Of a stretch of DNA of 41,159 nt, positions 7,694 through 13,726 are shown one piece after another; position 1 is the stretch's first letter, and each line of letters starts with the position of its first letter. The stretch comes from PFJX01 sp038215555. GTDB taxonomy: Bacteria; Pseudomonadota; Gammaproteobacteria; Burkholderiales; Thiobacillaceae. The notes below the pieces were generated by a model. That model was not told the DNA's origin. It saw only the letters and a program-made list of their open reading frames with translations, and made no database searches. The stretch is taken from contig JBBQQT010000013.1 in NCBI GenBank assembly GCA_038215555.1, forward strand, positions 1 through 41,159, in the 5' to 3' direction. Made by a program: the position numbers and the translations under genes.

Positions 7694-8785
7694 TCACAAC
7701 AGCAAGGCTTCTACCGACTTGCGTATCGACCTGGCTTTGGGTGTCGGCCCGGCCCCTATCCGACCCATGAAGAACACGCGTTCGACCGAGTCTGTGCCGA
7801 CAATTTCTCCAAATTGCCGATTCAGGCTGTCGACCTGTTTCAGCGCGCTCGGGGTTTGGGTGAAGGCCAACTTGCGACGGTGGTAGCGGGTGAAGATCAC
7901 CGGCGTCATTTCCGGCTGGATAAACAACCCCAGGCTGGCCGCGGTGAGCCAGATACGCTGCATGGCGCGGCCGGCGGCGAGGTAGTCATCGATGCTCTGG
8001 AGGGTGGCCGGGGTCAGCAGCGCGAAGTGTGCTGCGCAGGCGACGCCGGGAAGCAGATCAAGCTGGATTCTGGGTGGCAAGTCGCCCAACAGATACTTGT
8101 TAAAAAATTCGACACGCGCCCAGTTGCTGGCCATGACCCAGCGCATCAGGCGAGCGGTGAGCGGGTCGACACCGACCGCCTGGTCGGGAATTCTGTCTTC
8201 GCTGAATTGCGCGCCCCATTCGATGATGGTGCTGTGCACGGGAAAGCCTTCCGGAATGGTGAGCCGGATCTTGGCGTTGGCGAACATGAAGCGGGCCAGA
8301 CGCCAGCGCATGGCCGCGCCTTCGAACCAGACCACGCGATACCCCGCCGGCAGCGAGGCTTGCAACGCCTGCTTCTGCAACGCGCTTAACGGCTTGGTCG
8401 ACATCGGGCGGCGCTGCACCACGCGCGTTTCGATAAACGGGATCAACGGATCAGGTGTCGCTTGCGCCATCTTTTCAAATTTGACATCAAACAGCAGATG
8501 GGTCTCGGGCGTGTCAGGCCGGCGTGCGATGTGCGCTTGCATCCCCTCGCTGCTGGCTGCTATCGACAGCGTTTCCAGCAAGGCGCCGACCGCGAGTTGG
8601 CTGGCATGGCCGTCGAGGTCGTAGACGATGTGATCGCGGGTGTCGAAGCCATGCACCAGAACATGTTCATCGCCGAGTATTTCGAATTTCCAGGGTTGCG
8701 TGTTGTCACCGCTGGGCGCCCAACGGGCGAGGTCGAGGATGCGGTGGAGGTGGTTGGGGATGTTGGGGATGTTGGGGATAGTCAT
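7694..8785 (-). CDS. Nitroreductase-like flavin-fold protein
   Basis: The protein (363 residues from the ATG at 8785) opens with a nitroreductase-family signature, ARWAPSGDNTQPW (about residues 16-28), which forms part of the FMN site. The remainder, with RRPMSTKPLS and a C-terminal VFFMGRIG segment, resembles the longer, divergent nitroreductase-like proteins such as those once named MoeY, rather than classical ~200-residue enzymes. The true substrate is unknown. A TTG at 8794 is in frame but lies directly against the GAGG ribosome-binding sequence, so 8785 is preferred. The N-terminus holds an NIPNIPN repeat encoded by three 9-bp tandem units at about 8756-8780. It heads a run of four same-strand genes down to 3904 and may modify the transported molecule (inference). 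Confidence 0.7.
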   Translation of the reverse strand: MTIPNIPNIPNHLHRILDLARWAPSGDNTQPWKFEILGDEHVLVHGFDTRDHIVYDLDGHASQLAVGALLETLSIAASSEGMQAHIARRPDTPETHLLFDVKFEKMAQATPDPLIPFIETRVVQRRPMSTKPLSALQKQALQASLPAGYRVVWFEGAAMRWRLARFMFANAKIRLTIPEGFPVHSTIIEWGAQFSEDRIPDQAVGVDPLTARLMRWVMASNWARVEFFNKYLLGDLPPRIQLDLLPGVACAAHFALLTPATLQSIDDYLAAGRAMQRIWLTAASLGLFIQPEMTPVIFTRYHRRKLAFTQTPSALKQVDSLNRQFGEIVGTDSVERVFFMGRIGAGPTPKARSIRKSVEALLL

Positions 8786-8868
8786 CTTATGCAAACCTCA
8801 CTTCGGCCAGTAGATCGGGATGCCGATCAAGCACTTTGAATAACTTCACTATCTTCCATGACGTGAGG

Positions 8869-9114
8869 AGCCTGTCGGACTTTGGAATCGTCGGCTGCAA
8901 AGTCCCGGGGGGTATAAGCGGGGAATCGACCGCAGCGGTCCATTTTTCACCGGCTTCTTGCACCCGCAAAGGGGCACGCCGGATACCTAAGCGGGCAAAC
9001 GACGCCCGCCAAGGTATCCGCTGCCCCATGGAATAACCATGCGGCGGCGAAACCGGCAAAAAATGGCCTCGCTGGGGCCGATTTTCGCTATCGACGACCA
9101 AAGTCCGACAGGCT
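8869..9114. repeat. ~250-bp long palindromic element (MITE-like)
   Basis: Perfect 17-bp inverted ends (AGCCTGTCGGACTTTGG at 8869-8885 and its complement at 9098-9114) enclose further nested complementary blocks. 8938-8958 pairs with about 9047-9067, and GGGGCA...GGATACCT (~8971-8988) pairs with AGGTATCC...TGCCCC (~9012-9027). The whole element can fold into one long imperfect hairpin. It contains no gene; a short open frame across it has no recognisable content. The size and inverted ends fit a non-autonomous mobile element, but no target-site duplication could be confirmed. Confidence 0.7.
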
Positions 9115-9152
9115 GCTAGGGTGCGACACCCCTGATCATGAAAGCCATCGCT

Positions 9153-9182
9153 GTAGGTTGGGCAAAGCGTAGCGTGCCCAAC
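9153..9182. repeat. REP-like palindrome with GTAG head
   Basis: GTAGGTTGGGCA is followed by a 10-base spacer and TGCCCAAC, giving an 8-bp hairpin stem. A related version (GTAGGTTGGGCT) is found at 11631-11666. The element lies between the MITE-like palindrome and the 3' end of the antitoxin gene at 9224. Confidence 0.65.
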
Positions 9183-9223
9183 TTGCCCATATAAAGTACA
9201 CATCCTGCCAAATCCGGTGCCGA

Positions 9224-9586
9224 CTAGGCCGCTTTCGCCAGATCGAACTCAGCATGAATCCGGCTGAATGGCACGAAGAGCCGGCCGTTCTCGTCCTTCT
9301 CGACCAATCCGCGCTCAATCAGCGCTGCAATGTCGCGATGCACCGCGCTGGCATCGCGCTCAAGAATGCGTGCCAACTCCCTCAATCCGCAGTGTCCCGC
9401 CCTTTGCAGGGCTTCCAGTGTGCCCCAACGTGCGGGCGTCAGCAGGCGGAACAAACTGGCGGGGGACTCAAAGCTAATGTACTCACCTGCGTACTCCCCC
9501 GAGTGCCAAGCCTGGATGAACTGTTGCCCCGCCAGTTCCAAAGCAGCCATTCCAGCGGGTTGAATCCTGATCGTCAGTGTTCTCAT
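9224..9586 (-). CDS. TumA-like antitoxin, winged-helix DNA-binding protein
   Basis: The 120-residue protein has a winged-helix/MarR-like DNA-binding region at about residues 50-105, including LTPARWGTLEALQ, LRELARILERDASAVHRDI and LIERGLVEKDENGRL. Its ATG overlaps the stop of the upstream toxin gene in an ATGA arrangement and is preceded by GAGGAG seven bases away. Toxin-first order, size and partner match tumE-tumA-type addiction modules. It should neutralise the toxin and repress the shared promoter through the palindromes at 9865-9899 (inference). The next gene downstream is unrelated. Confidence 0.75.
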   Translation of the reverse strand: MRTLTIRIQPAGMAALELAGQQFIQAWHSGEYAGEYISFESPASLFRLLTPARWGTLEALQRAGHCGLRELARILERDASAVHRDIAALIERGLVEKDENGRLFVPFSRIHAEFDLAKAA

Positions 9587-9867
9587 ATTTTTCTCCTCAG
9601 CCTGATGGCGTCGATGAAGTCCTTGATGAGCGTCGGCACATCCACAAAGCGATAGGACGATTCTGTATCCCCATCATGACGGTGATCGCCTTTGCCTCGC
9701 TCATTGTCGAAGCCGATTACACGTATGCCATTTTCCAGATAAACGAGCCGATACTTGTTTGGATGCTCCGAAGGTGGGACGGGACTGGGCACCTCCCAGA
9801 TCGCCATGCGCACCATGGCACCGTCATCAAAATCCTGTTCAAAACGGTAGATCAACTCAGCCTTCAT
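9583..9867 (-). CDS. TumE-like toxin (DUF6516 family)
   Basis: The 94-residue protein matches the TumE/DUF6516 pattern: an opening MKAELIYRFEQ, then DGAMVRMAIWEVPSPVPPS, KYRLVYLE, and the family hallmark FDNERGKGDHRH (about residues 53-64), ending in a basic helix. The start at 9867 is chosen over an earlier in-frame GTG-type start at 9957 because it begins where the family begins; the start codon lies inside a perfect palindrome that probably serves as operator. The gene overlaps the antitoxin by four bases. The family is recognised as a type II toxin, but its molecular target is not obvious from sequence. Confidence 0.8.
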   Translation of the reverse strand: MKAELIYRFEQDFDDGAMVRMAIWEVPSPVPPSEHPNKYRLVYLENGIRVIGFDNERGKGDHRHDGDTESSYRFVDVPTLIKDFIDAIRLRRKI

Positions 9868-9899
9868 GTTGATATTTTTATCAACATGAATACATGTTG
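9865..9899. promoter_or_regulatory. Overlapping palindromes, candidate TumA operator
   Basis: A perfect 10-bp inverted repeat (CATGTTGATA, 4-base loop, TATCAACATG; 9865-9888) overlaps a second one (CAACATG, AATA, CATGTTG; 9882-9899). This gives three CATGTTG half-sites in alternating orientation at 9865, 9882 and 9893. The first includes the toxin start codon. Such arrays are typical of cooperative toxin-antitoxin autoregulation. Confidence 0.65.
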
Positions 9900-9926
9900 T
9901 CAAACCAATGAACCTAACTCCCGCAG

Positions 9927-10460
9927 TTGACAGGTATCCAACCGGCGCATGCCCCAAAGCTTTCCCGTCAACTCAAGGTGCTTGACGTTGCCAAGTCACC
10001 TGATGATATGGAGGTTCCAGGTTGGCGTTTGCACGCATTAACAGGAGACCATGGTGGTTACTCGTCAGTCTGGGTCAACGGTAATTGGCGACTCACTTTC
10101 ACCTTTAAAGGTGAAGATGCCGTGGTAGTCGATTACCAGGATTATCACCAGGAGAATGTTTTTATGGGCCGCATGGTTAATCCGCCGCATCCGGGTAGCC
10201 TTTTGCGGGAGGATATTTTGCCGGATTTAGGCATCACCGTTACAGACGCCGCATCGCAGCTTGGTATTTCGCGTGTGCAACTCTCGCGCGTACTCAATGA
10301 GCGCGCCGGTATCTCGCCAGACCTCGCACTGCGCTTGGAACAATGGATTTCAGGCCCTAGAGCGCATACGTGGCTCCGTATGCAGGTGGATTACGACCTT
10401 TGGCAAACAGAATCCAAAGGCTGCCCCAAAGTGGCGCCAGCAGTCCGCTCGGTACGCTAA
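9927..10460 (+). pseudogene. Truncated HigB toxin fused in frame to HigA antitoxin
   Basis: One open frame holds both partners of a HigBA module. The first ~74 residues match the HigB (RelE-superfamily) core: IQPAHAPKLSRQLKVLDVA, PGWRLHALTGD, VNGNWRLTF and VDYQDYH. The usual first ~20 residues are missing; the frame is closed by TAA at 9915-9917 and the only start is TTG at 9927. From residue ~83 the sequence is HigA: VNPPHPGSLLRE, an XRE helix-turn-helix (VTDAASQLGISRVQLSRVLNERAGIS written here only in part) and a terminal MQVDYDLWQ. No stop separates the two; HigB normally ends at about DYH. An AGGAG at 10150-10154 allows separate translation of HigA from ATG 10164 (98 residues). I infer that the toxin is dead and the antitoxin may survive. 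The toxin start appears lost at the border with the TumE module. Confidence 0.8.
10150..10166 (+). promoter_or_regulatory. Internal ribosome-binding site for the HigA part
   Basis: AGGAG at 10150-10154 lies nine bases before an ATG at 10164 that starts MGRMVNPPHPG, the normal beginning of HigA antitoxins. This would let free antitoxin be made even though the reading frame runs on from the HigB remnant. Confidence 0.6.
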
Positions 10461-10516
10461 ATCCATCCCTAAAACAGCAAAACAGTGCCCGGCTTAGGGG
10501 GGGCAGACCCCGTTTA

Positions 10517-11500
10517 TCAGAGCAACGCTGACATGGCGCGGACGTCGCCATGAAGCGCGGTCAAAACGTAATCAAATGGCAGGTGTGGCAAAAATTCGCG
10601 GACTGTTGCGGCGATCGCGCGGGCCTGAGCGAGATCACGCGGCTTTTTGATGGGTTCACGATTGGCTTGCTGAGACAGCCATGCCTTGTGCAATGCAAAT
10701 GCTCTGGGGTCCGGAACGCGCATCTGCGCCGGGCTTCCGTTTTCGTCTACGACCGTGGTCAATACCATTGGACTGTTGAGGAGCCATTGCAAACCTGGAA
10801 CTTCTGCCGCAACCAGATCATTTGCAGAAAATGTAATGGGGTCGCTGATCTGCATGTTTCTTGGGGCAATAATCAGATCGACCATGAACTGACCGGCATT
10901 GGCGGCTCGATAGCCGTTTTTGCGAATGCATTCGAAGCTGCGGTCAGCCTTTTTGAGCAATCCCAACAACCCTTCGCCATCCATTTTTTCCGCAACCACT
11001 GTCAGCTTGTGTCTGGCATCAAAAAGAAGGTCCACGTCGCCCGATGCGAGTAGCTCTGATAGAGACTGCACACCCGCAAGGTTTTCGTAGGCATACAGTG
11101 CCTGAGTGCCAAGTACGGTAAAAGATCCGGCCAAATCGGCACGATCGATCTCACGTAATACACGCGCAACGACGCGCGGCACGCGCGCAATACGCAGGGC
11201 TTTATTGAGTCGCGCCTGTTCAGCTAGTTGCGCTTCGATCGCGGTCAGCCTCTCCGTGGCAGCCTGCTTTCCGGCTAGAAAAGAAGCCAGAATTGCCTCC
11301 GTTTCCGGTGAACGATGCCCCAACACTTTCCCGTTTCCTCGACGATCCCGTTCGCGAAAGAGATATTCAACTTCTCGCACGATTTTCCAGCGCATGCCGT
11401 AAGCATGAGAACGAGCATGGCGAAATGCAGCGAGATAGTTTTCGTATAGTTGTTCTGTATTCACCCAGTGGAGTCGTTGCTGGTTAGTGATTGCTTTCAT
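10517..11500 (-). CDS. GSU2403-type nucleotidyltransferase-fold protein
   Basis: The 327-residue protein (start 11500, preceded by GGAAG five bases upstream; a weaker in-frame start is at 11521) has an N-terminal helical part and a central nucleotidyltransferase-like core with VLGTQALYAYE and LLASGDVDLLFDAR, the latter supplying the D-x-D metal-binding pair. The C-terminal part has DPRAFALHKAWLSQQ and a helical tail. This pattern fits the NTP_transf_8 (GSU2403) family, whose members have no assigned substrate. It converges on the HigBA remnant and stands in an accessory patch with toxin-antitoxin genes, so a defence or toxin role is possible. No partner gene adjoins it. Confidence 0.65.
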   Translation of the reverse strand: MKAITNQQRLHWVNTEQLYENYLAAFRHARSHAYGMRWKIVREVEYLFRERDRRGNGKVLGHRSPETEAILASFLAGKQAATERLTAIEAQLAEQARLNKALRIARVPRVVARVLREIDRADLAGSFTVLGTQALYAYENLAGVQSLSELLASGDVDLLFDARHKLTVVAEKMDGEGLLGLLKKADRSFECIRKNGYRAANAGQFMVDLIIAPRNMQISDPITFSANDLVAAEVPGLQWLLNSPMVLTTVVDENGSPAQMRVPDPRAFALHKAWLSQQANREPIKKPRDLAQARAIAATVREFLPHLPFDYVLTALHGDVRAMSALL

Positions 11501-11630
11501 CTTGCTTCCGTCAAATTGCATGTATTTTAATTATGACGGAAGCAAGTTATTAACGAGGGTCAGATTCCGTAGAAATAGGGCGTTGAGCACCTGACGGAGG
11601 CCGCAGGGCACCGATAGCCGACACAAACCG

Positions 11631-11666
11631 CGTAGGTTGGGCTTTCTTACGTCAGCCCAACCTACG
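11631..11666. repeat. REP-like palindrome (CGTAGGTTGGGCT)
   Basis: A perfect 13-bp inverted repeat at 11631-11643 and 11654-11666 has a 10-base loop and opens with GTAGG. The 11501-12136 interval has no intact gene. It holds this palindrome, the reverse transcriptase scrap at 11725-11890, and the direct repeats at 12009-12134. Confidence 0.7.
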
Positions 11667-11724
11667 CTTTTCGTGCTTTTGAAAGTTCCGGAAAACGCTA
11701 CTGAAACGCGGCCGGAATCTCTTT

Positions 11725-11890
11725 TCGTTTCGAATCCATACACACTGTCGTCCGCATACCGCACCAGGATGACTCGTCCTGCCGCGTGACGCTTTCTCCA
11801 CTGGTGTGCCCAGTTATCCAGCACGTAGTGGAGATAAATATTCGCCAGCAACGGGGAGATCACCGCCCCTTGCTGACGGCAGCAAGACAA
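11725..11890 (-). pseudogene. Fragment of group II intron reverse transcriptase
   Basis: Reading leftward, about 50 residues match the catalytic palm of intron-encoded reverse transcriptases: QGAVISPLLANIYLHYVLD followed by RYADD, the metal-binding box, then DSVYGFE. Homology starts abruptly near 11880 and stops after about residue 54. The frame then runs through unrelated DNA including the REP palindrome. No fingers, maturase or intron RNA domains can be recognised. A separate short frame at 11860-11916 reads MRKSVLLSLCLAAVS, like a signal peptide start truncated by the fragment. A dead relic. Confidence 0.8.
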
Positions 11891-12008
11891 AGAGAAAGCA
11901 GAACAGATTTACGCATGACGGTAACCCACGAGTTTGAATACCAGGTATAGCTACCCCCGGTCGGCCCGCATGCTCGACGAAATTTGGCTGCTCCGTCCGC
12001 TTTGTAAA

Positions 12009-12134
12009 AAAATTGCAGCTTATGCGTAAATCCGCTAAGAAAATTGCAGCTTATGGAGGTATTTAGTCGCAGGTTATGGTGTTCTGCCGTGCTGTAAGCT
12101 ATTGATTTGTAAGCCGTCCTTCTTGCAACTTATG
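12009..12134. repeat. Direct repeats of GCAGCTTATG type
   Basis: AAAATTGCAGCTTATG occurs at 12009-12024 and again exactly at 12040-12055. Variants GCAGGTTATG (12069-12078) and GCAACTTATG (12125-12134) follow. ATGCGTAAATC at 12022-12032 is also inverted at 11906-11916. They lie between the intron relic and the diguanylate cyclase. Such arrays occur at ends of mobile elements, but no recombinase remains nearby. Confidence 0.55.
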
Positions 12135-12136
12135 CT

Positions 12137-13429
12137 TCATCGCACAGAAGCCAACTCGACCCGGTTCCGACCTTTCTGCTTCGCTGCGTAGAGGGCGGCA
12201 TCGGCGTCGGTGATCAGCTTCTTATGATCGATCGTTTTGCCAGGGCTGGCGGCCACGCCGATGCTGACTGTGACCGGAGGCGTATTGCTGGCAAGGGCTT
12301 GCAGGACAGCGAGGCGCATCTTTTCGGCGACACGGGCGATTTGCTCCAGATTGGCATTCGGGGCAATCACAATGAATTCTTCGCCGCCCCAGCGACACAC
12401 CAAATCGGAGGCGCGAATGGCGTTTTTCAAAACCTGCGCGACTTGCTGGATGACCTGGTCGCCGGCCAGATGTCCGTAAATATCGTTGACCGCCTTGAAG
12501 TGGTCGATGTCGATGAACGCCAGGCCAAGGTGCATGTTCATGCGGTGGCAAAGTTCCGCTTGTGCCGTCAGGTAGGTGGCGCCTTCTCGACGGTTGGCCA
12601 GCCCGGTCAGCGAATCGTTTGAGGCATGTTCTTGCAACAGGAGTTCGAGTTGCTTGCGGTCGCTGATGTCTTGCACCATGCCGACGACGCGCGTCGGTTT
12701 GCCATCCGAACTGAATTCACACACGCGGCCGCGGTCATGCACCCAGATGAAATGGCCGTTGCGATTGCGGATGCGATATTCCGCTTCATAACGTGAACGC
12801 TTGCCCTGCATGTGTTCTTCCAGCGCGGCCATGACCAAGGGAGCGTCGACGGGATGCACGTTCTTGGTCCAGGTGGCCAATTCCGGCGCCATCTCGTCCG
12901 GGCCGTAACCCAGCATGCGCTTCAATTGTGGGCTGAAGAACAGACTGCCGCTTGCCACGTCCCAATCCCACAAACCATCGCTGGCTTCGTTCAGCGCGAA
13001 CCAGAGCTGCTTCTCACGGTTATGAACGTCGGCTTCCTGCGCGACGCGATTGGTGGTGTCGCGCGCGATCGATAGAAAGTAGGCGCGACCGTCCAGCTCG
13101 AAATGCGTGGTATTCACTTCGACATCAACTTCGTGCCCTTGCTGATGCCGGTGTCGGCCACTGAAGCGAAAGCATTGGTTGTTCCGAATCGCGGTCGCAA
13201 TCTCTGACCATTGCGGTAAGCCATGCACGTCTTTTTGCAGGCTCAAAACGCTATGGTCGAGCACGATCTCGCGGCTTAATCCCAGACTTTCCCAGGCTTT
13301 GCGGTTGCCCCAGACAATGTTCGAGGTGTCGGGATCGATCAGATACACCGCGTCGGCCAACTGATCGAACAGCACCTCGGCACTGGGCAGCATGGTTGGG
13401 TCTAGCGTTGGCGGAGTGGCGTCAGACAT
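12137..13429 (-). CDS. Diguanylate cyclase, PAS-PAS-GGDEF
   Basis: The 430-residue cytoplasmic protein has a first PAS domain (~15-130), a second PAS with PAC-like end (~143-262, ending VVGMVQDISDRKQLE) and a GGDEF domain (~268-428). The active-site loop reads RWGGEEF (GGEEF at 348-352), and the product-inhibition I-site RxxD is present as RASD (339-342) at the standard five-residue spacing. FIDIDHFKAVND (~305-316) supplies metal-binding Asp residues. It should make c-di-GMP from two GTP with feedback control, in response to a ligand sensed by the PAS domains. No membrane segment is seen. The start at 13429 has no good ribosome-binding site and lies 20 bases after the stop of a tiny frame (13450-13509), so translation may be coupled. 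Confidence 0.93.
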   Translation of the reverse strand: MSDATPPTLDPTMLPSAEVLFDQLADAVYLIDPDTSNIVWGNRKAWESLGLSREIVLDHSVLSLQKDVHGLPQWSEIATAIRNNQCFRFSGRHRHQQGHEVDVEVNTTHFELDGRAYFLSIARDTTNRVAQEADVHNREKQLWFALNEASDGLWDWDVASGSLFFSPQLKRMLGYGPDEMAPELATWTKNVHPVDAPLVMAALEEHMQGKRSRYEAEYRIRNRNGHFIWVHDRGRVCEFSSDGKPTRVVGMVQDISDRKQLELLLQEHASNDSLTGLANRREGATYLTAQAELCHRMNMHLGLAFIDIDHFKAVNDIYGHLAGDQVIQQVAQVLKNAIRASDLVCRWGGEEFIVIAPNANLEQIARVAEKMRLAVLQALASNTPPVTVSIGVAASPGKTIDHKKLITDADAALYAAKQKGRNRVELASVR

Positions 13430-13449
13430 GGATCGAATAGACGGATGGA

Positions 13450-13509
13450 TTACTTCTTCTTGGTCTTTGTTTGGTCGCCAATGGCGTCGATCAGGTCGAA
13501 CTTGTTCAT
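13450..13509 (-). CDS. 19-residue reading frame with HU-like N-terminus
   Basis: The peptide MNKFDLIDAIGDQTKTKKK is preceded by a good ribosome-binding sequence (GGAG, six bases before the ATG) and ends 20 bases before the diguanylate cyclase start. The first ten residues look like the opening of HU-type DNA-binding proteins (MNKxELIDAI), but the rest of HU is absent. It could be a leader peptide coupling translation of the cyclase, a truncated gene remnant, or chance. Evidence for expression is only the ribosome-binding site. Confidence 0.35.
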   Translation of the reverse strand: MNKFDLIDAIGDQTKTKKK

Positions 13510-13631
13510 GGTTATCTCCGGTGAGCGGTGAAAATGGACTGACAAGATACTGTGATCTTGTGAAATGGTCACTCCCGCCTTGTTTTCTTCTTCGCCTCCT
13601 GCCCGGCGCAAAAAATAGCTATGCTGCGAGC

Positions 13632-13684
13632 CGCTAACTTTCATGACGTGGGTCGTCACCCCAAATCATGAAGCCGTTCGCCCT
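13632..13684. repeat. 53-bp repeat, inverted copy at 29482-29534
   Basis: Fifty of 53 bases match the reverse complement of 29482-29534. In both copies the block runs from CGCTAACTTTCATGACG to CCGTTCGCCCT. Here it lies just before the yhdP start and would be read as an N-terminal extension if an upstream ATG at 13643 were used; this argues for starting YhdP at 13727. Confidence 0.75.
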
Positions 13685-13726
13685 GTTCGGTTACACCGTG
13701 TTCGGCCATCTCTTATTTTCAAAACC

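Noticed and set aside
8787..9203. A 138-codon open frame across the palindromic element
   Set aside because: It spans both arms of a palindrome and has no domain; openness follows from the repeat.
12009..12134. Possible CRISPR-like array
   Set aside because: Repeats are short, irregularly spaced (31, 23, 56) and diverge; no cas genes.
13643..13726. N-terminal extension of YhdP from an earlier ATG
   Set aside because: The 28 extra codons come largely from a dispersed 53-bp repeat and precede the normal membrane-anchor start.
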